Shown here: piece after piece, positions 25,821 to 34,842 of the stretch | How the letters are laid out: every line of letters starts with the position of its first letter | Numbering within the stretch: position 1 is the stretch's first letter | Assembly: GCF_004458765.1 (NCBI RefSeq) | Contig: NZ_SPJX01000469.1 | Span: 301,840-365,839 of the forward strand | Length of the DNA stretch: 64,000 bases | Source: Microvirga pakistanensis | GTDB taxonomy: Bacteria > Pseudomonadota > Alphaproteobacteria > Rhizobiales > Beijerinckiaceae | Direction: 5' to 3' | Notes under the pieces: generated by a model | What the model was told of the DNA's origin: nothing | Database searches by the model: none | What the model saw: the letters and a program-made list of their open reading frames with translations, nothing else | Translations under genes and position numbers: made by a program

Positions 25821-27965
25821 TTATGCAGCCTGCTGCGCCTGGTCGACATTGGATAGCGGCAAGTCGAACGTAAACAACGATCCCTCGGCTTCGTAGCTCT
25901 CCACCTGGATCTCTCCCCCGTGCATGTGCATGATTCTTTGTGCGAAATTCAGCCCGATGCCGGTCCCTGCAATTCCCGACGCCGTTCTCGCGCGATAAAA
26001 CCGGTCGAAGATCTTCGGCAGCTCGTCACCCGGAATACCAATGCCCCAGTCCCGCACGGAGCAGAAAGCGCGCGCCCCTTCCGTCCAGACCTTGATCTCC
26101 ACGACCGGATCTTCCCCCGAATACTTGAGCGCATTCGACAGGAGATTGATGAATACCTGCTCGATCAGCGTGGGGTCGCAATAGACCGGAACCGGGCTCT
26201 CGGGCACGTCGAACCGAATGGTCGAGTGAGCGTTGAGTTCGCTCTGCCGCTCTCCGAGGTCCACGACCAAGTGGACGAGGTCACAGGGCTCGGGGTTCAG
26301 CTCGATGCGTCCGGCATCGAGCTTGGCAGCGTTCAAGACGCTCTCCACGAGGCGGGTCAGGCGGCTGCCGGCATTCCTGATTTTTTGGATGCGCGTGGTG
26401 AGTTCCTCCGGTGAAAGATCAGCGCTTCGCCGCAGGATGCGTTGCGCGCTCGAGTCGAGGATCGCCAGCGGCGTGCGGAACTGATGGGACACCATGGAGA
26501 CGAAGTTACGGTAGGCATTCGTCGTCTCGCGCTCGCGCTCGAGAGCCGATTGGAGGGCCGTCGCCACCTGCTTGTAAGCCGAAATGTCCGTGAGCCGCAC
26601 GAAGATCGTCGCTCCATCCGCCTTTGTGACCGAGAGGTGCGCCCACACGTCCTTCTTGATCAGAACGTCGACCTCGATCTCCTCGAACGGAGGCTGCGCG
26701 ACCAGGAGCCGATGATCCGCCCCCTCGCACATGGCAAAGCAGCGCAGAAAAATGGGAAGGCTCATCTCCTCCCAGCACCACAGCGCCACCGGTGCAGCAG
26801 CCCAGATCTGCTCATTGGCGAACAGGAGGCGCCCGGTCCAGTCGAACGCCGCAAATCCCTCCGCGGCCGACTCGATGGCCGCGATCAGACGCCGCTCGGC
26901 CTGCCGCAGAGCGGCCGTCCGCTGGAGAACCTTGATTTCAAGATCGAAATTCTGCCGTTCCGCCTGCTTGCGGGCGAGCCATTGCTCCGTCACATCGCGC
27001 AGAAAGGCAATGCCCAGTTTGCGCTCCGCCATTGAAACCGGAAAGCAGTTGATTTCCAGGCAGCGTTCCTGGGTAGCATCCCCCGTGGTCTCGTCCTCGA
27101 AGACCGTGCTCGTTCCCTCGACCGCGAGATTGAGTGAGCGGACCATATCCGGTTTCGAGAACAGAGGATCGAGATCCTGCATCCGACGACCGATGGCATC
27201 ACCGGGACTGACGCTGAGCAGGTTCTCCATCCCAGGGTTCCAGAGCAGGCATTCGAGCTTCTCGTCGAACAGCACGATGCCCTGGTTGCTCACGTTATTG
27301 ATGACAAGGTCCGAGAGTTCCTGCTCCTGGCGCAGCAATTGCTTGGCTTGGCTCGCCTCCTGAACCCCTCGGAAGAGTTTCACGAGCAGAAACGCCGCGC
27401 TCAGGACAATCCCCAACAGGAAAACGAGGCTTTCCAGCACGACCTGCAGATACATGGCTCGCTTGGACGCCACGTCCGTTCGGTTGATCAGCATCACCTC
27501 GTTGGCGGCATCCCGAAGAATAGAGCTCAGCTCGCGAACCTGCATTCGCAGTCCTGTGGCCTCCTCCGGGGTCATTCTCCTTTCGACCAGGGGCTCCGCG
27601 AGAGTCAGCATGAGATAAGCTGCCTTCATGTCTCCGAGCAGCCCAACCTTTCTGATGACGTCCGCCTGAGAGCCTTCCAGCAAAACCGCCATGCGGCTGA
27701 CCAGGATGGACAGGCGAAACGGCGGAGCCTGCTCGACGTTCGAAAACTCTTCGCCGGCCGCGTAGCGGGCGAGACTTTCCGCCGCGAGCGCAGCCTCGAA
27801 CTGGGCTTGGGAAATCATCCAGAGATTGGCATGGGTATCTTCAGTGCGCAGATCGCGATCGATATCGAACAACCGTACGACGGCAAAGGTCAGCGAGAGA
27901 GCGAGAACCGCCAGCGCTACGAGCGTAACCAGACCTGCCTTGTGGTTGTTGATGTTGAGCTTCAT
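25821..27965 (-). CDS. membrane-bound PAS-domain sensor histidine kinase
   Basis: A 714-residue kinase. A first TM helix lies near residues 12-32, a periplasmic helical domain at about 33-168, and a second TM at about 172-196. Two PAS-type domains follow (about 220-330 and 355-465). The HisKA phospho-His is H494 in MVSHQFRTP. The HATPase domain shows NLLSNALKYSG, DWGIGIP and GTGIGLNFAQRI. I chose the ATG at 27965, 2 bases after the stop of the upstream periplasmic-protein gene. The regulator gene follows with no gap, so the three genes form one operon. The periplasmic domain may sense the upstream protein. Confidence 0.9.
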   Translation of the reverse strand: MKLNINNHKAGLVTLVALAVLALSLTFAVVRLFDIDRDLRTEDTHANLWMISQAQFEAALAAESLARYAAGEEFSNVEQAPPFRLSILVSRMAVLLEGSQADVIRKVGLLGDMKAAYLMLTLAEPLVERRMTPEEATGLRMQVRELSSILRDAANEVMLINRTDVASKRAMYLQVVLESLVFLLGIVLSAAFLLVKLFRGVQEASQAKQLLRQEQELSDLVINNVSNQGIVLFDEKLECLLWNPGMENLLSVSPGDAIGRRMQDLDPLFSKPDMVRSLNLAVEGTSTVFEDETTGDATQERCLEINCFPVSMAERKLGIAFLRDVTEQWLARKQAERQNFDLEIKVLQRTAALRQAERRLIAAIESAAEGFAAFDWTGRLLFANEQIWAAAPVALWCWEEMSLPIFLRCFAMCEGADHRLLVAQPPFEEIEVDVLIKKDVWAHLSVTKADGATIFVRLTDISAYKQVATALQSALERERETTNAYRNFVSMVSHQFRTPLAILDSSAQRILRRSADLSPEELTTRIQKIRNAGSRLTRLVESVLNAAKLDAGRIELNPEPCDLVHLVVDLGERQSELNAHSTIRFDVPESPVPVYCDPTLIEQVFINLLSNALKYSGEDPVVEIKVWTEGARAFCSVRDWGIGIPGDELPKIFDRFYRARTASGIAGTGIGLNFAQRIMHMHGGEIQVESYEAEGSLFTFDLPLSNVDQAQQAA

Positions 27966-27967
27966 GG

Positions 27968-28474
27968 TCACTCGACGTGCAACCTATTCAACTGCCAAAT
28001 CCAGCGGGCGTCATAAACCGGTGTTTGCAAAGCATCATAGGAATCGCGGGGATACACCACCCATAACGGTCCCTTGTCCCGCACCTTCAACATCTGCCCG
28101 TCGACGCGCATCGCGACGATGGGCTCGTATTTGAGGTCATCGACAGGAATGGTGATTTTGTAGTCGTTGAGGGCCGAGGCCCGGATCGAGGTCCCGTTGC
28201 CGCCTACTCTCTCCAGGATGCGTCTTAGGGGAATACCCTCGAAAAGCTGTTTCGCAGCGGACGTGACAGACACCGTCGCAATCGAGGTCTGGCCCAGGGC
28301 CTCCAGCATCTCCCGGTCGAACTGCGCTTCAGTTCCGACATTGGCCTGCTGAAGCCGGCCGGAAACGATCAGCAGCACAGGACCCTTTGGCTGCGGCAAA
28401 GGCTCTTGGGCTTGCGCCGTGCAAGCCCATCCCAGCAAAAGCGCCAGCATTCCGAGCAATCTAACGTAACGCAT
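27968..28474 (-). CDS. periplasmic molybdopterin-oxidoreductase-fold (SUOX-like) protein
   Basis: A 168-residue exported protein with a signal peptide at about residues 1-22 (AQA cut). The mature part resembles the small stand-alone versions of the sulfite-oxidase molybdopterin-binding fold: FEGIPLRRILERVG, ALNDYKITIPVDDL, RDKGPLWVVYPRD and IWQLNRL. The conserved Cys that binds molybdenum in true sulfite oxidases is not seen, so it may act as a binding or sensing protein rather than an enzyme. It is first in an operon with the histidine kinase and response regulator. AGGG lies before the ATG. Confidence 0.75.
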   Translation of the reverse strand: MRYVRLLGMLALLLGWACTAQAQEPLPQPKGPVLLIVSGRLQQANVGTEAQFDREMLEALGQTSIATVSVTSAAKQLFEGIPLRRILERVGGNGTSIRASALNDYKITIPVDDLKYEPIVAMRVDGQMLKVRDKGPLWVVYPRDSYDALQTPVYDARWIWQLNRLHVE

Positions 28475-28828
28475 GGAAGCCCTATCTGCCGATATAATGT
28501 TAGAACATATACTCCTTGAACTATTTTGAGGCGAAAATCCAGGGCCCCGTAAGGGATTTCCCGAATAAGCAGGTGTCCCATGTCTCTTGCCGTTGATGAT
28601 ACAACGCAGCCAGGTAGATCGAAAGCCGAGATTATTTGTTATGTTGTAACGTATGATTCGGCGCTTGTACCTGATGCCCCACTGTCCGCATTGCGGTCAT
28701 GCGATCAGCCGGCGAGGAGGTTCAGCCGGAAAGCAGCGTAGCATTTGCAAGCTTGGCAGCAGGCAGTGTAGCTTTGCGGCATATATCGATCCTTCGGTAC
28801 CACAAATCTACAAGACCAGGAGTTCCCG
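28475..28828. other. intergenic region with an AT-rich palindrome
   Basis: About 350 bases between the divergent SUOX-like operon and the BA14K-like gene. ATGTT-AG-AACAT (28497-28508), embedded in a TATA-rich stretch close to the start of the operon, may be part of its promoter or an operator. Small ORFs on the plus strand (28580-28741 and 28653-28862) are not convincing, although the second shows a CPHC...C...C pattern. Confidence 0.45.
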
Positions 28829-29269
28829 ATGCGTAGATTCACTGCAACTCTCGGAAGCGTAGGCATGGCTGGCATTCTTCTCGGCTCCAGCCTTGCCGTT
28901 CATGCCGAGCCGCTTCGCAGACAGGCCGTTCCACAGATCGACATGGCCTACCCCAATGAAGCATATACCCAGTATGGACCCCGGCGCGGCTTTCGCCCGC
29001 CCCCGCCCCGCTACTACCGTTACCGCCACCGTCATCATTATCATCATAACGGGAGCTCCGCGCTGGCGGCAGGCGCCGTCGGCCTGGCGGCAGGCGCATT
29101 GATCGGAAGCGCGATCGCCAGCAGTCAGGCTCAGGCCGCCCCACCCCCTCCTCCCGGCACGGTGGACCCGCAGCTTGCCGCCTATTGCGCCCGCAAATAC
29201 CGCTCCTACGATCCGGTGACGGGGACCTTCCTGGCCTCGAACGGCATGCGTTACGTCTGCACCTATTAG
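28829..29269 (+). CDS. BA14K-like secreted protein
   Basis: A 146-residue exported protein. The signal peptide is about residues 1-26 (VHA cut). A His/Arg/Tyr/Pro-rich region (about 48-75) precedes a Gly/Ala hydrophobic stretch (about 78-98). The C-terminal YCARKYRSYDPVTGTFLASNGMRYVC is typical of the BA14K family, first known as an immunoreactive Brucella protein. Lectin-like activity has been reported for a member of that family; nothing here proves it. AGGAG precedes the start, and a terminator follows. Confidence 0.85.
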   Translation: MRRFTATLGSVGMAGILLGSSLAVHAEPLRRQAVPQIDMAYPNEAYTQYGPRRGFRPPPPRYYRYRHRHHYHHNGSSALAAGAVGLAAGALIGSAIASSQAQAAPPPPPGTVDPQLAAYCARKYRSYDPVTGTFLASNGMRYVCTY

Positions 29270-29300
29270 GAGACGAAGGCGAAGATGCAGCGCCACATCG

Positions 29301-29327
29301 GCCCATCGCCAGAGGCGGTGGGCTTTT
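29301..29327 (+). terminator. Rho-independent terminator after the BA14K-like gene
   Basis: A 10-bp stem (GCCCATCGCC / GGCGGTGGGC, one T-G wobble, loop AGA) is followed by TTTT. Confidence 0.75.
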
Positions 29328-29533
29328 CGTGCTGACCCGCCGGCAATCCATCAACCGCCTTGCGGAACGCCGTCTTGGCCTTTCCGGGAATTCTCCCTTG
29401 GTTAGGGATGTGTTGGAGGGCATACAAAAGGGGCGCTCCCTTTTCACGCCGCACGCCCTGATCTTCAGGCTTTACGTTCGGGGTCAGCGCCTTAGAAATG
29501 GCTGAAGGTCGAAAATCAAAAAAGGATCCGTTC

Positions 29534-29809
29534 ATGGCCCTCCCTCCCGACAGCAACGGTACCGTCGTTCCGCCCAACGAGGCAGCCATCGTGACGGCCG
29601 GCAACATGACGGAGCTGGAGCTTGTCCTTCCGGATCTGGGTGACGAAGACCTACCTGAGATTGCGATCTTCCTCGTCGCCTGCGCCATGCGCTTCCACAG
29701 CGACCCCGGTTTCGTCCAGGAGCAGCTCGAATGGCTCGTCAGGATGCACGACACCGAGGTCGATGAGGGCATGAGGCCCGACCAGTTGAACTCCGCCAAC
29801 GACGATTGA
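29534..29809 (+). CDS. hypothetical acidic protein
   Basis: A 91-residue acidic protein without signal peptide or membrane helix. It looks mostly helical after residue 30 (LPEIAIFLVACAMRFHSD, VQEQLEWLVRMHD). I chose the ATG at 29534 (MALPPDSN) because AAAAAGGA lies 7 bases upstream; an in-frame start at 29498 adds 12 residues. I recognise no family. It is convergent with the L,D-transpeptidase gene, about 20 bases away. Confidence 0.6.
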   Translation: MALPPDSNGTVVPPNEAAIVTAGNMTELELVLPDLGDEDLPEIAIFLVACAMRFHSDPGFVQEQLEWLVRMHDTEVDEGMRPDQLNSANDD

Positions 29810-29829
29810 GGCCTCCCCGAAGCCCTCGC

Positions 29830-30816
29830 TCAATCGAGGAACGCGATCGGCGTGCCCTTCTTGACCATGCCTGCCAGCTCCTCCACGTCCCAGTTCGTCA
29901 GCCTTACGCAGCCATTGGAATAGGCCTTGCCCACCTTCTCGGGCTCTGGCGTGCCATGGATGCCGAACGACTCGATGGAGAGGTCGATCCAGGTTGAGCC
30001 GACAGGGTTGTTGGGACCTGGCTTGATCTCGAATTTCTCCTTCGCCTTCACGCCCTTGAACGCATAGTCCGGGTTGTACGTGTAGCTTGGTCTAGGAGCG
30101 ACGGCACGCACGGTGTGGCTGCCGGTCGGAGCAGGCTTCTCCTCGCTGCCGATGGAGGCCGGGTACACGGCGAGCACCACGCCATCCTTCCCGAGCACGC
30201 GCAGAACCTTCTCGCTTTTCACGACCTCGATCCTTTCGATCTCCGGTTTGTCCTGTGCGGCTCCCGCTGGAGCGACATTGGCCACCACGATGGAGGCGCC
30301 GGCCTCGTCGAAACGCCGGCCCGGGTTCAGCGCCTTCAGGAGGTCGATATCCATGTGAAACTTTTCGGACAGAAGCTCCTCGGGGCTGGAGTAGGACAAC
30401 CTCTTGAGTTTCGCCTGGGCCTCCATCTTGTCCGGGATCGTCGTGAAAGGGCCTTTCACGTCGTCGTCCGTGATCGTATAGGGCACGAGGACGGGATCGG
30501 ACGAGGTCTCGTTCAGCTTCGCCCAGAGTTCGTCGTCGAGCGCACCATCGACATGGAGCCCTCCTGCCTTCTCGAACGCCTTGATGGCATTCTGCAGGTT
30601 CTCGCCGTCACGGCCGTCGATCACGCCGGGAGAAAACCGCGCCCGGTCGAGCAGAACCTGAGTTTTGATCAGAAGAGGATTGGCACCCTTCTCCGGCGGT
30701 TTCGCCGAGAGATCGGCGGCATTGTTCACCGCCTCGATCGTCAAGTCCTGGGCAGCGGCGGCAAGACCTCCCGTCATGCACAGGACACTGAACGCGACGC
30801 GCACCCAAACTCCCAT
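29830..30816 (-). CDS. L,D-transpeptidase (YkuD domain) with peptidoglycan-binding domain
   Basis: A 328-residue periplasmic enzyme that would form 3-3 cross-links in peptidoglycan or attach proteins to it. A signal peptide (about 1-23) is followed by a peptidoglycan-binding helical domain (about 45-95). A middle LysM-like region and the C-terminal YkuD domain complete it. The catalytic motif HGTP...SNGCVRL carries nucleophile C303. I chose the ATG at 30816 because GGAG lies 6 bases upstream and the signal peptide starts there; the frame extends 18 codons further up. Confidence 0.92.
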   Translation of the reverse strand: MGVWVRVAFSVLCMTGGLAAAAQDLTIEAVNNAADLSAKPPEKGANPLLIKTQVLLDRARFSPGVIDGRDGENLQNAIKAFEKAGGLHVDGALDDELWAKLNETSSDPVLVPYTITDDDVKGPFTTIPDKMEAQAKLKRLSYSSPEELLSEKFHMDIDLLKALNPGRRFDEAGASIVVANVAPAGAAQDKPEIERIEVVKSEKVLRVLGKDGVVLAVYPASIGSEEKPAPTGSHTVRAVAPRPSYTYNPDYAFKGVKAKEKFEIKPGPNNPVGSTWIDLSIESFGIHGTPEPEKVGKAYSNGCVRLTNWDVEELAGMVKKGTPIAFLD

Positions 30817-30894
30817 TCTCAACTCCGCCACTCCCGCCTCGGAACGAAACGGCGCCCTATTCAAAGACAAAGGCCCCGCAAGCGTTCCTTCGTG

Positions 30895-31665
30895 TCACTG
30901 ACAAATGCGGTAATCGCCTTTGCGCGCGCGGGCATCGAGGTGGAGATGATCACCGTGATCGTCGTCCGCGCCCGGGCCCAGCACAGTGGTGAAAATCGTG
31001 CAGGCTTCCTTCTGGATGGCGGTTTGAAACGTGGCTTCAGGCGACCCTTCGGTCTGAAATCCGATGGTCAGCGGCGGATGCTTGTCGAATTCGAAGCCCA
31101 TCACATCGACGCTGTTGCCGAAGGCGTGCTCGCTCAGCTTGCTCCCGGCGCGCTGGTCTCGGCACTGGTAGGCCGTGCCGATCAGGAGCTTGGTCGGTAC
31201 GCTCTGCAGGTGCTCCCTGGCCCGAGGCACGACAACCTCGGCGACCCAGCGCGCCAGGCCCTCGGCGTAGCTGCATTCCATCAACGAGGCGGGCGCGACC
31301 TCGACGCCGTTCGGGAGCGCCGACACTGAAACGGGACTGGAGATCCTGCAGCTGTTCTCCTGCACGGCCGGACGCTTTTCGAACGTCACCCCGAGCTTGC
31401 CCAGACGCTCGAGACAGGCCTCGTCCGCCTCCGCGACCGGTACGGTTTGCTGCTCGCCGCCTCCGGCCTTCTGGTCCAGCTCACCCGCGGGCGGCGCCGG
31501 CCGGTCGGGCCTGGGCGGCGGCAACTGAGGCGGGCCGGCCTGAGCCAAACCCGCCCCCGGAACGCCGAACGGCGTAGCGAGGATCAAAAGGCGTAGGAGC
31601 AGCGCCATTCGGCGTGTGGTACGCCCCCCTCTCCCTCCAGAAGAACAACCGACAAGCTTTGCCAT
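30895..31665 (-). CDS. extensin-family secreted protein
   Basis: A 256-residue protein with a hydrophobic leader (about residues 20-42), a Pro-rich linker (PPQLPPPRPDRPAPP) and the C-terminal extensin-like domain common in proteobacteria. That domain shows SYAEGLARWV, TAYQCRDQRAGSKLSEHAFGNSVDVMGF and GDHLHLDARARK. The SEHAFGNSVD and DHLHLD residues resemble the metal sites of peptidoglycan LAS peptidases, so it may act on the cell wall like its L,D-transpeptidase neighbour. I chose the ATG at 31665; 31608 is an alternative. Confidence 0.85.
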   Translation of the reverse strand: MAKLVGCSSGGRGGRTTRRMALLLRLLILATPFGVPGAGLAQAGPPQLPPPRPDRPAPPAGELDQKAGGGEQQTVPVAEADEACLERLGKLGVTFEKRPAVQENSCRISSPVSVSALPNGVEVAPASLMECSYAEGLARWVAEVVVPRAREHLQSVPTKLLIGTAYQCRDQRAGSKLSEHAFGNSVDVMGFEFDKHPPLTIGFQTEGSPEATFQTAIQKEACTIFTTVLGPGADDDHGDHLHLDARARKGDYRICQ

Positions 31666-31820
31666 GTTTATCCAACCGTCTTCGACCGACCGGCGTTCCA
31701 TTCATCCTTTCGGGTGTCTTGCTGTCCTCTCACCTGCGCACCACATTTTTCCTGAACCCTGGAGATAACGCCCTCGCAGCGGTCCTGATCGTCCATCCTG
31801 TCGCCGAGAAAGGACGTGTG

Positions 31821-32204
31821 ATGAGCCTGATTTCGCTACCGCCTGCCGATTATGGTGAGGGGCTGGCGCTCGGCCCCAAGCTGCACGAGCTTCAGGAAGG
31901 CCATTGCACGAAGCGCATGGCCGACCTCTTGGCCAAGGTGGAGCGGCTCCGGGCGGAGCTACGGGATGCCGAAGACGAGCTGCGCTACGAACAGACCCGC
32001 TGGCCTGAAGTCGGTGAATTCGTGCGCTGCCCGCTGACCGGTTTCTTCGGTCGGGTGACGAAGGTCACGCCCCGCCCCTATGGTCGCCCATGGGTCGAGA
32101 TCCTGCTCTATCTCGCGAACGATATGCCGGGCCACGCCACTATCGACCTGTTCGCGAACTGGGAGCTGATGGATCCGCCCTCGGAGAGCAGGCAGGAGAC
32201 CTGA
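31821..32204 (+). CDS. hypothetical protein with N-terminal coiled coil
   Basis: A 127-residue soluble protein. A coiled-coil-like helix runs over about residues 30-55 (MADLLAKVERLRAELRDAEDEL). A compact domain with several aromatic residues follows (GEFVRCPLTGFFGRVTKVTPRPYGRPW). I do not recognise a family. AAAGGAC lies before the ATG at 31821. A strong hairpin follows the stop. Confidence 0.65.
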   Translation: MSLISLPPADYGEGLALGPKLHELQEGHCTKRMADLLAKVERLRAELRDAEDELRYEQTRWPEVGEFVRCPLTGFFGRVTKVTPRPYGRPWVEILLYLANDMPGHATIDLFANWELMDPPSESRQET

Positions 32205-32211
32205 AAGCAAG

Positions 32212-32237
32212 AGAGGCCGCCCTCGCGGGCGGCCTCT
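32212..32237. terminator. hairpin terminator between convergent genes
   Basis: AGAGGCCGCCC-tcgc-GGGCGGCCTCT is a perfect 11-bp stem between the plus-strand hypothetical gene and the minus-strand gene ending at 32249. T runs are short on both sides. Confidence 0.65.
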
Positions 32238-32248
32238 TGTCTCGGTTC

Positions 32249-32563
32249 TCAGTGTGTGGCGACCGATCGCACGTCCTCGGGCATGGCCCGGACAGGAATC
32301 ACCGGATCTTCCGTTCGCGGAACCGCACGCACGATCTGCGTTGGTTCGAACGCCTGCGTGACATACCGCGGGCGGTTGCGCAGATCCATGAGAGCACGCA
32401 GTTCCGCAGCCGGAAGATCCATCGCCTTCGCGTCGCGCCAGCGCTTGCGGAATTTCGGTTGTCGCGAGAAGAGGCCCCAGAGGCTCTTCACCTCCTCCTC
32501 GACCTGCAAGATGATCCGTCCGGAAAACGATTTCCGGAGGTTGAAACGCCCCGTCAGAGCCAT
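32249..32563 (-). CDS. hypothetical protein
   Basis: A 104-residue basic protein without signal or membrane segment, starting MALTGRFNLRKSFSGR. It has a central helix-rich region (VEEEVKSLWGLFSRQPKFRKRW). I chose the ATG at 32563 because AAAGGAA lies upstream; the frame opens 26 codons earlier without coding sense. Similar short proteins occur in Rhizobiales, but I cannot name a family. Confidence 0.6.
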   Translation of the reverse strand: MALTGRFNLRKSFSGRIILQVEEEVKSLWGLFSRQPKFRKRWRDAKAMDLPAAELRALMDLRNRPRYVTQAFEPTQIVRAVPRTEDPVIPVRAMPEDVRSVATH

Positions 32564-32671
32564 TGTCCCGTTCCTTTGTTGGGAATTCTTCGACCCGCGT
32601 TCTCGATAGCGGCACGAGGTCGATAAAGGCTTAAGACACAAGGTAAACGGCGGCGAGTCGGGGCGTTGGAA

Positions 32672-33043
32672 TCACGGCTTCGGAGGCTTGTAGGCGATCG
32701 CCTCGATCTCGACCTTGATGTCCACCATCAGGCGCCCCTCGGCGGTGGTCCGGGCCGGCGGGTTCGTAGGGAAATAGGTGGCATAGACCTTGTTGAAACC
32801 GCCGAAGTCCCGCGCATCCTCGAGCCAGACGGTCGTCTTGACCACGTCCGACATCTCGGCTCCGGCGAGTGCCAAGGCTGCTTTGACATTCTCGAGAACC
32901 TGACGGGTCTGGACCTCGATGGTGCCGCCGACATTCTCCCCGTTCGGCCCGACCGGCGTCTGGCCCGAAACAAAAATGAAGTCACCGGCCCGGACCGCGG
33001 GCGACAGGGGCACGTGCGAGGACCCGAAATTCTGCTTCGTCAT
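32672..33043 (-). CDS. RidA-family enamine/imine deaminase
   Basis: A 123-residue single-domain protein of the Rid (YjgF/UK114) family, which hydrolyses the reactive 2-aminoacrylate or imines released by PLP-dependent dehydratases. The strand GDFIFVSGQTP is typical. R98 in NPPARTTAEG and E114 in VEIEAIAY fit the catalytic Arg/Glu of true RidA. It is the last gene of the transporter operon. Divergently, the same locus holds a D-serine dehydratase-like enzyme that could make its substrate. Confidence 0.9.
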   Translation of the reverse strand: MTKQNFGSSHVPLSPAVRAGDFIFVSGQTPVGPNGENVGGTIEVQTRQVLENVKAALALAGAEMSDVVKTTVWLEDARDFGGFNKVYATYFPTNPPARTTAEGRLMVDIKVEIEAIAYKPPKP

Positions 33044-33070
33044 TGTGGTTTCCTTCGTGGTTGATAGAGC

Positions 33071-33898
33071 CTACTTCACCGCACCCAGCGCGAGGCCGCG
33101 CACCAGATAGCGCTGGAGCCACGCGAACGCGATGGCGACCGGGATGGTGGCGGCGAAAGTGGCGGCCATCACATGATGCCACTCCACGGTGTAGCGACCC
33201 GATACCAACGAGAAGATCTGGATCGGAAGCGTATAGCTGTCCTGCGAGCGCAGCAGCGTGAGGGCGATGACGAACTCGTTCCATGCATTGATGAAGGTGA
33301 AGATCGCCGTCACCACCATGGCCGGAACGGCCAGGGGAAGGAATACCTTCACGAGGGTTTTCGTCCGCCCGGCCCCTTCCATCCAGGCCGCCTCCTCCAG
33401 GTCGAGCGGGATCGTGGCGAAATAGCTCTGGAGCATCCAGACGGAGAAGGCGATGTTGAAGGCCGCATAGACCACGGTCACGGCGTTGATGCTGTCGATC
33501 AGCCCGAGCGCGACCATCAGGCGAAACAGGCCCACCACCAGAACGATGGGCGACAGCATCTGGGTCACGAGCAGGAACTGACGATAGAACTCACGCCCTC
33601 TGAAGTCGAACCGCGTGAGCGCATAGGCCGCCGGGATGGACACGATCAGCGAACCCAAGGTGGCCAGAACGGAAACATAGAGCGAGTTTCTGAGGGCGTT
33701 GCCGAAATTCGTCGCAACCCACATGGTCTGGAAGTTTTCCCAGGCGGTCCTGGACGGCCACCAGGTCGGCGTCAGCACCTCCGTGTTGGGCTTGAGCGCG
33801 GTGATCAGCATCACGGCGAATGGGAAGATCGCCGCGACGACCACCGGCGAGAGAACGAGCCAGCAGACAACCGATCGGCGGAATTTCGATGCGTTCAT
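33071..33898 (-). CDS. carbohydrate ABC transporter permease (MalG type)
   Basis: A 275-residue inner-membrane subunit with six helices. The cytoplasmic EAA loop is [26 protein letters not shown], which contacts the ATPase. Such CUT1 permeases work as heterodimers with a MalF-type partner, encoded just upstream with a 4-base overlap (33895-33898). The ATPase gene of the system lies on the other strand at 37050. Confidence 0.93.
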   Translation of the reverse strand: MNASKFRRSVVCWLVLSPVVVAAIFPFAVMLITALKPNTEVLTPTWWPSRTAWENFQTMWVATNFGNALRNSLYVSVLATLGSLIVSIPAAYALTRFDFRGREFYRQFLLVTQMLSPIVLVVGLFRLMVALGLIDSINAVTVVYAAFNIAFSVWMLQSYFATIPLDLEEAAWMEGAGRTKTLVKVFLPLAVPAMVVTAIFTFINAWNEFVIALTLLRSQDSYTLPIQIFSLVSGRYTVEWHHVMAATFAATIPVAIAFAWLQRYLVRGLALGAVK

Positions 33899-34773
33899 GC
33901 CCTTGCTCCCCGCGCGGTGGTGAGCCTCACATAGATCAGCGTGAAGATCAGGAGGATGCCGAACATCACCAGGGACACCGCGGAGGCTTCGCCCAGTTTC
34001 CCAAGCCTGAAGCCCACCTTGTAGAGGTAGGTGACGAGAATGTCGGTGGAGTTCGCCGGCCCTCCCTGCGTCATCGCCCAGATGATCGGGAAGGAGTTGA
34101 ACACGTAGATAGTGTTCAGCACGAGCGCGATGTTCAGGAAAGGGGCGATGAGCGGAAGCGTGATGTGCCGGAACTGCTCCCAGCGTCCCGCCCCCTCGAG
34201 GGCCGCCGCCTCATAGAGATCGTCGGGAATCGACGAGAGCCCGCCCAGGATGATCGTGACCGTGAAGGGAATCGTGACGAGGATGCCGATGAGGATCTGC
34301 ATCGGGAAGGCGGTGCTCGCCTCCGCAAGCCATTGGATGTTCGAGTCGATGATGCCGAATTCGATGAGAGCGGAATTCAGCATGCCGCTTTCGCCCGACA
34401 GGGCCCAACGCCACACGATCGCCGTCATGGTGAGCGAGACCGCCCAGGGCAGCATGACGATCACCCGGGCGAGATCGCGCCCGTAGAAATCCTCGTTCAA
34501 CACCAGGGCGACCGGCACGGAGCAGATGATGGCGCCGCCGACCACGCCGAGTGTCCAGATGCCTGTCCGCCAGAGCGATGCGATGAAGTTCGGATCGTCG
34601 AGGAGCGCCCTGAAATTCGCCATGCCGACGAAGTCGCGCAATTGGCCGAAGCGGTTCACGCTGTGGCTGGCGATCTGGGCCAGCTCGTTGACGGGCCAGA
34701 TCACGATGAGGGCCGCCAGAACGAAACTGGGCAGGATGAGAACGTAGGGCGCAACCACCCGTTTCGCGGTCAT
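33895..34773 (-). CDS. carbohydrate ABC transporter permease (MalF type)
   Basis: A 292-residue CUT1 permease with six predicted helices; the first is [18 protein letters not shown]. The EAA loop is [26 protein letters not shown]. It pairs with the downstream MalG-type permease. It follows the binding-protein gene after a 69-base gap that holds a perfect hairpin. Confidence 0.93.
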   Translation of the reverse strand: MTAKRVVAPYVLILPSFVLAALIVIWPVNELAQIASHSVNRFGQLRDFVGMANFRALLDDPNFIASLWRTGIWTLGVVGGAIICSVPVALVLNEDFYGRDLARVIVMLPWAVSLTMTAIVWRWALSGESGMLNSALIEFGIIDSNIQWLAEASTAFPMQILIGILVTIPFTVTIILGGLSSIPDDLYEAAALEGAGRWEQFRHITLPLIAPFLNIALVLNTIYVFNSFPIIWAMTQGGPANSTDILVTYLYKVGFRLGKLGEASAVSLVMFGILLIFTLIYVRLTTARGARA

Positions 34774-34804
34774 AGACGTTCCGTTGGCTGAGCGAACAGA
34801 ATGA

Positions 34805-34832
34805 AGGGGCCGGATCCGATCATCCGGCCCCT
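34805..34832 (-). promoter_or_regulatory. intercistronic hairpin after the binding-protein gene
   Basis: A perfect 11-bp stem (AGGGGCCGGAT / ATCCGGCCCCT, 6-base loop) lies 10 bases after the binding-protein stop and before the permease genes. There is no T run. In ABC-importer operons such hairpins often stabilise the binding-protein message or reduce read-through, giving more binding protein than permease. Confidence 0.7.
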
Positions 34833-34842
34833 CCTGTCGAGA

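Noticed and set aside
28653..28862. 69-codon plus-strand ORF with a CPHC...C...C pattern
   Set aside because: No ribosome site, overlaps the start of the BA14K-like gene, and the second half has no zinc-ribbon shape. Chance Cys spacing is likely.
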